From contig JAPVLO010000874.1 in NCBI GenBank assembly GCA_027257055.1, forward strand, positions 310,001 through 374,000: DNA of 64,000 nt, given 5' to 3'. A program made the position numbers and the translations under genes. Within the stretch, counting starts at the first letter, position 1, and every line of letters starts with the position of its first letter. Origin of the DNA: Cephalopachus bancanus. Taxonomy: Eukaryota; Chordata; Mammalia; Primates; Tarsiidae. The notes beneath the pieces are model-generated. The model was not told the DNA's origin. It saw only the letters and a list, made by a program, of their open reading frames with translations, and did not search any database. Positions 54,901-64,000 of this stretch are shown piece by piece.

Positions 54901-57900
54901 GCCTGTAATTCCGGCTACTCGGAAGGCTGAGGCGGAAGGATCGCCGGAGCCCAGCAGGTCGAGGCTGCGGTGGCCGGGAGTGGCCACTGCACTCCAGTCT
55001 GGGCAACAGAGTGAGACTCCAACTCAAAAAAAAAAAAAAAAAAATGTAGCATCTGCCAGGCTCGGTGGCTCAGCCTGTAATCCCGCACCTTTGGGAGGCT
55101 GAGGTGAGTGGATTGCCTGAGCCTGTGGGTTCAAGACCCGCCTGGGCAGGTGAGACCTCATCTCTACAATAAATCAAAAAATTAGCCAGGCGTGGTAGCA
55201 CGCGCCTGTAGTTCCAGCTACTTGGAAGGCTGAGGTGGAAGGATCGCCAGAGCCCAGCAGGTCGAGGCTGCGGTGGCCGGGAGTGGCCACTGCACTCCAG
55301 TCTGGGTGACAAAGTGAGACTCCAACTCAAAAAATAAAATAAAATGTAGCATCTGGGCTGGTGCAGTGGTTCATGCCTATAATTCCAGCACTTTGAGAGG
55401 CTGAAGGGAGAGGATTGCTTGAGCCCAGGAGTTCAACACCAGCCTGGGCAACCTAGTGAGACCTCATATCTACAAAAAACAAAAAAATTAGCTGGGCGTG
55501 GTGCCTGAAGTTGCAGCTACTTGAGGGACTGAGACCCGAGGATCACCTGAGCACAGGAGGTTGAGGCTGCAATGAGCCATGATTGTGCCACTGCACTCCA
55601 GCCTCAGCAACAGAGTGAGACCCCAACTCAAAACAGAAAAAGCATTTGAGGTCCCACCCCAGACCTACTGGGTGAAAATCTGCATTGGAGCAAGACCCTT
55701 GGGGATTCCTATGCACATTAAAATTGGGGGGGACCCTAGTTCAGGACTCTCGGGTTCTGATCTGGAGGCTGCCTCTCCCTCACCTGGGGACTGTGTTCTG
55801 GTCCTTTAACTTCCCTGTGCACCTAAGGATGCTACATTTTTCAGGCTAAAGACACAGGGTGGGTCTCTAATCCCTGTGTGAAGGCAGAAAGCCAGCAATG
55901 GAGCTGCAGCCTTATTTCCTTCTAAGGTGGGAAAAAAATTCCTGCCTTTCCAATGTCACAAGGACAATTGAGTAAGAGAAGGGCTATGAAAGAACGTTCG
56001 GAGTTAAAAAAAAAGTTATAAATGTAAAAGAAATCATTATGTGACATATTTCAGATAAATATGGCATTAGCCTGTAATCCCGCGCCTTTGGGAGGCTGAG
56101 GTGAGTGGATTGCCTGAGCCTGCGGGTTCGAGACCCACCTGGGCAGAAAGACCTCATCTCTACAATAAATCAAAAAATCAGCCGGGCGTGGTAGCGCATG
56201 CCTGTAGTTCCGGCTACTTGGAAGGCTGAGGCGGAAGGATCGCTGGAGCCCAGCAGGTCGAGGCTGTGGTGGCCGGGAGTGGCCACTGCACTCCAGTCTG
56301 GGCGACAGAGTGAGACTCCAACTCAAAAAAAAAAATAAATAAATAAATAAATATGGCATAAAATGGTGATAATATTAGTCTAGAATGTGGCATGTGGGAT
56401 TAGGAATTTCTGGACGGGATGGGGACAGTGCCGGGCTGTGAGGGTACAGGTGTCAGGCAGAGGCTCAGCAGCTCGTTCTCCTACAGAGAAAGTTCTTCTC
56501 CAGCCAACTGAGGACTGTGTTTTCACCACACTGGGCATCAACAGCCACCTGTTTGCCTGTACACGGGACAGCTATGAGGCCCTGGTAAGAACTCCTTCAT
56601 GAGGCCTTGGCCAGGACCCAGGGATTGGGAGGTCTGTGAGCAGTCCTTCACCCTGCCTCTGGAGCTCAGCACCTATGCCTCTTCCTGCCACCAGGTGCCC
56701 CTCCCTGAAGAGATCCAGGTCTCCCCTGGAGATACAGAGATCCACCGGGTGGAGCCAGAGGATGTCGCCAATCACCTTACTGCCTTCCACTGGGAGCTGT
56801 TCCGATGTGTGCATGAGGTGCAGATGGAGGCTGGCACTCTGCTGGGGGGCTGGAGGGAGACGTGCCAGTGGGAGTCTGTTCCCCGTAGACCCTCCTGGCT
56901 AGAAGGTTCGATTGCAGCATGCCCTTGGCAATGCATGGCCATAGTCTCTCTAAGCCTTTGTTCCCTCATCTAAAAAAAAGAGAGAGAGACCCCATTGCAG
57001 AGTGGTTCGGGGCCCAAGCACTGCTTGTACAGAACCTGACTCAGTATTAGTGTTTTAAAAATATTTGGGACAGGCGCTGTGGCTCACGCTTGTGATTCCC
57101 AGAACTCTGGAAGGCCGAGGAGGAAGGATTCCTTGAGGCCAGGAGTTCAATACCAGCCTAGGCGATGTAGGGAGACCCCGTCTCTACAAAAAATTAACAA
57201 ATAAAATATTCGCTTTTGGCTGGGTGCGGTGACTCAAGCCTGTAATCCCAGCACTTTGGGAGGCCGAGGTGAGAGGATTGCCTGAGCCCAGGGGTTCGAG
57301 ACCAGCCTGGGCAACTTGGTGAGACCTCATCTCTACAATATATCAAAAAATTAGTCAGGCGTGGTAGTGGGCCTGTAGTTCCGGCTACTTGGAAGGCTAA
57401 GGCAGAAGGATTGCCTGAGCCCAGCAGGGCAGGCCGAGGCTGCGGTGGCCATGAGCGTGCCACTGCACTCCAGCCTGGGTGACAGAGTGAGACTCCCACT
57501 CAAAAAAAAAAAAGAGACGATGAAAATGGAGGGAGGTGTCAACTCAATATCTGGTGGAATGTTATTAATGCTGGTTGTTTGCTTTTCCGCATCTCTGCTG
57601 CATCCTGTCCTGTCCCTGGTTTTCTATTTTTCATCCCTTCCGCCCCCGCCCTCCTGCCTTTCCCCACCCACGCCCCGGCCGCCCCTCTGCCACCGTGGGT
57701 GCAGCTGGAGTTCGTGGACTACGTGTTCCACGGGGAGCGCGGCCGCCGGGAGACGGCCAACCTGGAGCTGTTGCTGCAGCGCTGCAGCGAGGTCACGCAC
57801 TGGGTGGCCACCGAGGTGCTGCTGTGCGAGGCCCCGGGCAAGCGCGCGCAGCTGCTCAAGAAGTTCATCAAGATCGCGGCCATGTGAGTGCGGCCGGCGG

Positions 57901-60462
57901 CGGGAGGGGAGCCGTGGCGGCGGGCGGAGCGCCGAGGCCTGCGGCCGCCACACCACCCCCTGACCCCGCCTTCTACCCCCGCAGCTGCAAGCAGAACCAG
58001 GACCTGCTGTCCTTCTACGCCGTGGTCATGGGGCTGGACAACGCCGCCGTCAGCCGCCTGCGGCTCACCTGGGAGGTGATGAGACCCCTCTCCCTTTCCT
58101 ACCTGGGCTTCCTGGCATCCCGGTCTCGCCCCAGGGCGGCCTCTTGGGACTGCTGGCCTACGGAGAATCTGTATTCCGGACGCAAGGATGAGCCCCCTTC
58201 TGGCAGATACAGCCCCAGGGCACACAGCTTAGCTAATGGACCTGTCTTTGTGCAAATGCGTGAAAAACCAGCATTTTGGCCTGAATTGGAGGCAGGCAGC
58301 CCGCGGTCTCTACCGAGTCGCAGACTTGGCTATGGGCCTTGGACTGATTTTCAGTTGCGCTCAGTGGGCACACCTTCGTGCATGGTACAGGCATAAGCAG
58401 AGGTCTGGCTTGCCCCAAAATAATTAATGAACTCCTCTGGGCTATTTCAAGCTTCCCGACCTAGCCAAGGGCTGACTCTTCTTCCCCAGCCACCAGCTTC
58501 CCAGCCTCCAGCAAGTCGTGCAGGCCCTTTCCCCCTCTAACACCGGGGATTGGTCAGAAGCTTCCATGTAACCCAAGCAGCTCCACTCTGATATCCCTTT
58601 CTCCCTTCCAACTCTGCAGAAGCTTCCAGGGAAATTCAAGAACTTGTTCCGCAAATTTGAGAACCTGACGGTGAGTAGGTTTGACTCTGTCATCTGCCCT
58701 TGGACTTATACCCAGGAAACCCCTGTTTCCATAAACCTTCTACCTGAACCTCCCCTTTCAAGGATTTTAGTGCCTGGGACCCCCACCTTGCTGGAAGGGC
58801 AGAATGGAAAGATTGCTACCCTGTTTTCCCTGGAGGAGAGAGGAGAGCAGCCAAGTGCCCCCCTCCCCAGATACTCACAGCACCCTATCTGATCAGGAAT
58901 ATAAATAAGGCAGGGGAATGAGGGAGGGAGTGGGGGCATCTTTGGGGGTACACGAGGCCTATCTGCCCCTTGACCCCTCTTCTGTGGAATGCTAGGACCC
59001 CTGCAGGAACCACAAAAGCTACCGAGAAGTGATCTCCAAAATGAAGCCGCCTGTCATTCCCTTCGTGCCGCTGATCCTCAAAGGTGAGAGAGTAGCTGCT
59101 GGGTTGTGGCTCTTCTGTCTGCATCCTCCTTCTCCATGCCAGTTCTGACTTCCAGTCCCCTCTTGGCTCAGCTCTGAGTACCCACCTGGAGAGGAGCACC
59201 CCTTGACAGAGTGGGTCCTGGGGAGGGAAGGGTCCTGGGTGCAGTGCTCCCTGGGTCCCCCTCTCTTATTCTTTTTTCACTTCGGATTTTCTCTCCCCAT
59301 CCAGACCTGACGTTCCTTCATGAGGGGAGTAAGACCCTTATAGATGGTTTGGTAAACATTGAGAAGCTGGTGAGTGGCACTGCCAGCCCCCGGTTCTATA
59401 AGCGAGGGACTTGCGTCCTCCCCCTCTCTCCTGTCACCTCCCTAAAAATAGCAGCCTTCCTCCATGGTGCCCAGCTTGTCTAACAGACTCTTGACTGTCT
59501 CCTTGGTGGCATCACTGTGGCAACCCACCCACGAGTGGCAAAGCTGACAGGCAGCTTGGGGGCAACTCCACCTCCCCCTCACCTGGCACCTGTTGCAGCC
59601 CCTCCTTTGGCCCTTCAGAGACCCTCCAGAATTGGGGACTGGAGGGTGGGAAGCCAGCAAGTTGGAGAGTGGTGGAGGGGGGACATGAAAGGGGGAGCAG
59701 AGTCGGGTGTAGTGGCTCACAACTGCAGTCCCAGGACTTTGGGAGGCCAGGGGGAGAGGATTACCTGAGCTCTGGGGTTTGAGACCAGCCTGGGCAACAT
59801 AGTGAGACCTCGTCTCTACAATAAATCCAAAAGTTATCCGGGTGTGGTGGTACGTGCCTGTAGTTCCAGCTACTTGGAAGACAGAGGGAAGGATCGCCTG
59901 AGCCCTGCAGGTGGAGGCTATGGTGGTCGTGAGCGTGCCACTGCACTCCAGCCTGGGCGACAATGAGACTCTGACTCAAAAAATAAGGGGGGGGGCATCT
60001 TTCTGTAAACCTTTTAGGACTCATTCCTTGTCATCTCCCAGCATTCAGTGGCTGAAAAAGTGAGGACAATCCGCAAATACCGGAGCCGGCCCCTTTGTGA
60101 GTACTCAATGTCTGAGAGCATTACAGGTAGATCTTTGGCTGAGCGGGAGGTTCACGGCAGAGCTCCCTGCTCAGATGTGTATTTCCATACACTTGTCAGT
60201 TCTCCGTCCTCTCCTTGGCCTCCCCAGAGGCTCTCCTGCCCAACACCTGCCCCAACCCGCAGCCTGATTCTCTGCCCTGTGTAGAGGAAGAAGGGAGTCT
60301 GGGAAGCTGACTGCCTCTCTCCCCACTCCCACCCCAGGCCTGGACATGGAGGCCTCCCCTCATCACCTGCAGACCAAGGCCTATGTGCGCCAGTTCCAGG
60401 TCATCGACAATCAGAACCTCCTCTTCGAGCTCTCCTACAAGCTGGAGGCAAACAGTCAGTGA
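45933..60462 (+). CDS. RAPGEFL1: RAPGEFL1, Rap guanine nucleotide exchange factor-like 1, complete
   Basis: Coding exons: 45933-46452, 49494-49572, 50409-50544, 50776-50873, 53931-54043, 54235-54402, 56487-56584, 56695-56817, 57705-57883, 57985-58075, 58620-58670, 58996-59083, 59305-59369, 60042-60096, 60338-60462. They sum to 662 residues, starting [17 protein letters not shown] and ending [10 protein letters not shown]. Residues 1-170 are low-complexity Gly/Pro/Glu. About 174-285 is an N-terminal (REM-like) helical region ([20 protein letters not shown]). About 310-400 is a Ras-association-like ubiquitin fold. About 420-655 is the CDC25/RasGEF catalytic domain, entered at [18 protein letters not shown]. 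The family activates Rap GTPases by GDP release; activity of this member is not shown by sequence. All junctions are GT-AG except the exon 2-3 intron, which has U12-type signals. Confidence 0.96.
47829..48127 (+). mobile_element. Alu, youngest form
   Basis: Sense in RAPGEFL1 intron 1, duplications AAGAACACAGTATG, GGGCAGGCGAGAC deletion form and a long poly(A). Confidence 0.97.
48515..48612 (+). repeat. MIR fragment
   Basis: CAGCTCTGGGCCTCAGTTTC and TCACTTGTGAAATGAAGTA. Confidence 0.7.
49573..50408 (+). other. RAPGEFL1: Probable U12-type intron of RAPGEFL1 with AT-AG ends
   Basis: The 5' end reads ATATCCTTTT, a perfect match to the minor-spliceosome donor. A branch-point-like TTCTTGACTTA has its A at 50396, 12 bases before the 3' end GGGGTCAG at 50408, the usual U12 spacing. 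Removing it joins TA to C and yields HQYFVR, the sequence I recall for human. A GT-AG alternative (donor GTAATA at 49570) also stays in frame but would give HHFVR, one residue shorter. Confidence 0.75.
49612..49815 (+). repeat. MIR
   Basis: GCTGTGTGACCTTAGGCAGG, TCACCTAACCTCCTGGGGCC and GCAGTTTCCTTTTCTGTAAA. It lies inside the probable U12 intron. Confidence 0.92.
51344..51361. repeat. (AT)n run
   Basis: About nine AT units preceding an antisense Alu. Confidence 0.9.
51361..51630 (-). mobile_element. AluJ
   Basis: Antisense and old: GAGTCAGGATCTCACTGTCAC, GATCACAGCTCACTGTAGCC. Confidence 0.9.
51628..51662. repeat. (TG)n run
   Basis: About 15 TG units with one ATG interruption. Confidence 0.9.
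51688..51985 (+). mobile_element. Alu, intermediate
   Basis: Sense; AAAACCAGTGAGCA at both ends is the duplication. Confidence 0.95.
52456..52742 (-). mobile_element. Alu, derived
   Basis: Antisense; duplications CCATATCATCCTTT. Preceded by (ATTTTT)n. Confidence 0.96.
52771..53056 (+). mobile_element. Alu, youngest form
   Basis: Sense; duplications AGAAATAGCTTTCTC. Inverted with respect to the copy 28 bases upstream. Confidence 0.97.
53331..53628 (+). mobile_element. Alu, derived
   Basis: Sense; duplications AAGATAAGACACAA. It splits an old repeat (TACCATGTGCCAAGCAATG upstream). Confidence 0.96.
54571..54735 (+). mobile_element. Alu monomer (right-arm type)
   Basis: Sense and old; GGTGGTGCGCACCTGTAGTC to CAACATAGCAAGACCTTATC. 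Confidence 0.85.
54752..55043 (+). mobile_element. Alu, youngest form
   Basis: Sense; flanked by AAAATGTAGCATC on both sides. Confidence 0.96.
55055..55344 (+). mobile_element. Alu, youngest form
   Basis: Sense; flanked again by AAAATGTAGCATC. Confidence 0.96.
55355..55644 (+). mobile_element. AluJ
   Basis: Sense; old copy closing the stack, with TGAGCCATGATTGTGCCACT. Confidence 0.92.
56069..56340 (+). mobile_element. Alu, youngest form, 5'-truncated
   Basis: Sense; starts at GCCTGTAATCCCGCG, lacking the first 20 or so bases. Duplications ATAAATATGGCAT at both ends show truncated insertion. Confidence 0.95.
56695..60462 (+). CDS. RAPGEFL1: RAPGEFL1 CDC25/RasGEF domain exons 8-15
   Basis: The domain opens with [20 protein letters not shown], the membrane-side helix typical of Epac-type RasGEFs. 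Exon 9 (57705-57883) has [20 protein letters not shown] and the [14 protein letters not shown] helix. Exon 10 gives [20 protein letters not shown], where the usual family motif is AVVMGLxNxAVSRLxxTW. Exon 12 carries [20 protein letters not shown], and exon 13 continues with [20 protein letters not shown]. These match the conserved SCR blocks of the CDC25 fold, so the fold should be complete at about 240 residues. Confidence 0.88.
56905..57062 (+). repeat. MIR fragment
   Basis: CTCTCTAAGCCTTTGTTCCC and TCATCTAAAAAAAAGAG, then GCAGAGTGGTTCGG. Confidence 0.65.
57070..57205 (+). mobile_element. Free left Alu monomer
   Basis: GACAGGCGCTGTGGCTCACG to CCCCGTCTCTACAAAAAAT, then A-rich end. Confidence 0.85.
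57217..57512 (+). mobile_element. Alu, intermediate
   Basis: Sense; ancestral-type ACCAGCCTGGG with the lineage right arm (GGTGGCCATGAGCGTGCC). Confidence 0.95.
59703..59985 (+). mobile_element. Alu, intermediate
   Basis: Sense; ends 56 bases upstream of RAPGEFL1 exon 14. Confidence 0.94.
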
Positions 60463-60923
60463 GGATGGAGGCTCTGCTCAGCCTCCACCAGGGTCCTTGG
60501 ACACCTGGCACTCAAGCACTTTGCACGATGTCTCAACCCACATCTGACATCTTTCCTCTGGAGCAACCTCCTGCTCACGGGAAAGAGGTGGATGGACTTA
60601 ATCTGGACTCCTAAGCTTGTTTATCCTGCTGAAGTCCTCTCCCCACTCCTCCTTCAATCCAAAACCATACTTTGCTGGTCCCTATCCCCTCCAGGAAAGG
60701 GAACAGAGAGCTCCTTCATCTGTCTCCTCCCATCGAGGTCTGTTCTAGAGATGGAGTTTCCAACCACCTCTTCCCAAGCAGGAAGGAAAGTTGCCCACCC
60801 TCCCATCTCGCCGAGCAGGATTGTGGGAGGGATTGTGCTAGGAGGCCCTTTCTACCACCTGTCTGGCTTCTCCCTGGTCAGGGCTGGGTCCCCTGGACGT
60901 GCTCTCCTGGAATATTATATTGC

Positions 60924-60932
60924 CGTGTGTGT

Positions 60933-60988
<56 letters not shown>

Positions 60989-60994
60989 GTGTGT

Positions 60995-61037
<43 letters not shown>
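60924..61037. repeat. Long (TG)n microsatellite in RAPGEFL1 3'UTR
   Basis: About 55 TG units with a few single-base interruptions (GTGGTG, GTCGTGTGG). Confidence 0.98.
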
Positions 61038-61039
<2 letters not shown>

Positions 61040-62365
61040 GTCCCCTTTTAGGGAGCAGGAGTGCATCTGGTAACATGGAGGGTGTTATGTGTGCTGGTGG
61101 GGCGGTCCTTCTGTTTGGTGCTACCCTTGTCTACTCGGCCCTGGGATAGTGCAGGGTGGCTTCCCTGCCCCCAGCACTCCCTGCTCAGGTCCTCATGCTG
61201 CCCTGCATGTTCAGGCTTGTGGGCTAAGCTGCTTCTAAGGGCTGAGAGCAGCAGCAGGCAGGAGGGGTTACCCATCAGCCCTTGTGAGTCTCTCAGTCAG
61301 GCCTCCAGAGGGTCCCTGGGTGGGCTCTGAGGAGAGGGTGAAAGGTGCTCAGGGAAACCCAGGCCCAAGCTGCCCGTGGGACCTGGCCCCTCCCCCTGCC
61401 TTGCAGTGGGGTGGGGTACAGCAGTGTCAGGAGTCAGGGTGCCTGCTGCCTGTACGCCTGCTTTTTGAGGTGTCTCATGCTAAGGAGGGACTTGGCAGCC
61501 CCCTTCTGGCTCTTGTGTCTGACCCCAGCGCGATCTCTGTTTCCTTCTCCGTCTTGAGCCCCCCTTTGTCCTCCCCATAGAGCGGGCTGGGGTGGATCCC
61601 TGTACCTGGGGCAGGCAGCTCCCCAAAAGTGGGGGAGGGGCGGGGTGATAGAGACTGTCGAGGCGAAACTGGACTCTGGTGAGGCCTTTCTTACCTCTCT
61701 GCTCCCCTCCCTCTCCCCCCACGGGCCTCCAGGGCTGAGGGGTGCAGGGGCTCCTGGCAGCTACCCGGTGAGGTTTCCTGGCGCGCCTCACCCTCCCTTC
61801 TGGCACCACCTATCTCCCTGTTGGAGAGGCAGCAGCAGCACAAGCAACGGCTCCGGCTCTGAGGGTGTACATATTTTTTACCCAGAGCTCTGGAATTGTA
61901 CATTTATTTTTTAAAACTCTAAGAGGGAAAGAGCCTTGTATCATATGTAAACACTGTATCATAGGTCATGTTGTACAGTCCCTTTTATACAGCGGTCTGT
62001 CTCTGGTTCCTGCTGCAAAGTAACGTCTGTGGACACACGCAGGCACTGTGTCCCACCCACTCCGCCCTGTCGGTGACCATGGCCCGGCTCCTCCCTGCCT
62101 CCTCTTCCCTGCTACTGCTGATGTGCCCTCCTCTCCACAACATGTCCTCCCCACCACTCCCAGCAGGCTTTTCACTTCAGCTCCCACCGCCTGCCTTGAA
62201 CCCTGGGACCCACCGGCCCAATCTCGGCTGCTGCTCACGACTGGCCTTTCGCCGTCCCAGGGCCCCGCAGCCCCCTCCTCAAGCCCGAAGCTTTAACAAC
62301 GTGAACCCTGTGTATTGTACATGCTCGGTTGTCATTGCAGAAACCGCTGGGTGGAGAAAAAAATC

Positions 62366-62371
62366 GATAAA
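62366..62371 (+). terminator. Variant poly(A) signal GATAAA, RAPGEFL1
   Basis: AAAAAAATCGATAAAGTCTATG. No AATAAA is found nearby. GATAAA is a known weaker variant, and a single change (G to A) would restore the canonical form. A TG-rich tract follows (TGCCTGCTGTTGCTTTG). Confidence 0.6.
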
Positions 62372-62880
62372 GTCTATGAATCAGCCTGCCTGCTGTTGCT
62401 TTGGGGAAGGGGAAGGGCTGAGGGAGGGGAGAGGGGACGGCCTCCCAGAGCTCTCCGGCCTCAGCATGGCTGTTGTGGAGTGACTTTGAAAATGTGAGCG
62501 AATTAATTCAGCAAACGACCCTGCACTCTTAAGACAGCTAGTAGTTATCAACTGATTTCGAATCACAAGTTTTCCTTTAAGGTCATGTGTAGAAGTTAGT
62601 TTCATTCTGCCCTATTTTTGCCCACCATAAAAAATAATCTTTTTACAAACTGCCTAAAATTGAACTTGTTTATGTCCTGGGAAAGGCATATCCAGGTAAA
62701 TGTTTGTACAAGCTATGGAGAGAATTAGACTACCCTAGTGACAATGTAAAAAAAAAGCAAATCAAATTACCACCCCCACAACCAATCAAAAGACAGTCGG
62801 AAACACCACTGACCTCTAGGGTGGAAACAGCCTTCTTAGGCCCTTCAGAAAAAGCCTCTCTAAAAAAAAAAAAAAAAAAA

Positions 62881-63612
<732 letters not shown>

Positions 63613-63654
63613 AAATACCAAAACATTAAAATAACAAAGTAGAAATAATTCTTT

Positions 63655-63944
63655 TTTTCTTTTTTTTTTTTTGAGTTGGAGTCTCACTCCGTCGCCCAGG
63701 CTGGAGTGCAGTGGCCGCTCCCAGCCACCGCAGCCTCGACCTGCTGGGCTCCGGCGATCCTTCAGCCTTCTGAGTAGCCGGAATTACAGGCGCACGCTAC
63801 CACGCCTGGCTAATTTTTTGATTTATTGTGGAGATACGGTCTCGCCAAGTTCCCCTGGCGGGTCTCGAACCCGCGGGCTCAGGCAATCCACTCACCTCAG
63901 CCTCCCAAAGCGTGGGATTATAGGCTGAGCCACCGAGCCCGGCT
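63655..63944 (-). mobile_element. Alu, derived
   Basis: Antisense; duplications AGAAATAATTCT. Confidence 0.96.
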
Positions 63945-64000
63945 TAGAAATAATTCTAACCACGGAAGGTAGAAGATGGGGCAGTACCACATAAGGTCCA

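Larger units (their letters stand above)
54497..55725. mobile_element. MER5A (hAT-Charlie) remnant split by four SINEs
   Basis: The left part TACTCAAAGTGTGGTCCTGG to TTAAACATGCAGCATC is at 54497-54570. The right part GGTCCCACCCCAGACCTAC to CCTATGCACATTAAAA is at about 55645-55725. Confidence 0.8.
60463..62390 (+). other. RAPGEFL1: RAPGEFL1 3'UTR
   Basis: Continuous non-coding sequence after the stop at 60460-60462. It contains a long (TG)n block at 60924-61037 and no Alu. The probable 3' end follows the hexamer GATAAA at 62366-62371. An open frame at 60592-61149 exists only because the TG run has no stop codons. Confidence 0.75.

Noticed and set aside
60592..61149. 185-codon open frame after the RAPGEFL1 stop
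   Set aside because: It is kept open by the TG run (Cys-Val repeats) and lies in the 3'UTR.

Overview
This is a primate genomic window carrying three protein-coding genes on the + strand, in the order found on human 17q21: MSL1 (3' part only), CASC3 (complete) and RAPGEFL1 (complete). I identified them by reading exon translations against family proteins I know. The splice junctions keep phase throughout: the 13 coding exons of CASC3 sum to 703 codons and the 15 of RAPGEFL1 to 662, the lengths I recall for the human proteins. The 8 MSL1 exons supply the last 358 residues.

Organism: more than sixty 7SL-derived dimeric Alu elements are present, in both orientations. Some are old AluJ. Most belong to a derived set with diagnostic phrases such as ACAATAAATCAAAAAAT, GTAGTTCCAGCTACTTGGAAGG and GACTCCAACTCAAAA. 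I see no AluS or AluY signatures and none of the lemur or galago type right arms I know. This points to a haplorhine that split off after AluJ but outside the monkeys, most likely a tarsier. That is an inference from memory, not a database match.

Layout: 1-9135 MSL1 exons and introns; 9136 to about 11605 MSL1 3'UTR; about 11.6-13.7 kb intergenic, with an ancient CR1/L3-like LINE and two Alus; 13.74-14.39 kb CpG-island promoter and CASC3 exon 1; 15.1-27.5 kb a very large SINE-filled CASC3 intron 3; 27.5-37.1 kb the rest of the CASC3 coding exons; 37.1 to about 41.05 kb CASC3 3'UTR, containing an intron and an Alu; 41.05-45.4 kb intergenic, with two RFX X-box motifs; 45.4-46.7 kb CpG island and RAPGEFL1 exon 1; 49.5-60.5 kb RAPGEFL1 exons 2-15, including one intron with U12-type signals; 60.5 to about 62.39 kb its 3'UTR; then intergenic Alu-rich sequence.

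The genes share no pathway. MSL1 scaffolds an H4K16 acetyltransferase complex, CASC3 is an exon-junction-complex component, and RAPGEFL1 is a Rap/Ras exchange-factor-like protein. No bacterial-type system, CRISPR array, tRNA, rRNA or recognisable retrovirus is present. The unusual biology lies in the Alu lineage, whose left arm has been remodelled towards a tRNA promoter and T-arm, in how those insertions sit on host splice sites and UTRs, and in a probable U12 intron with AT-AG ends.
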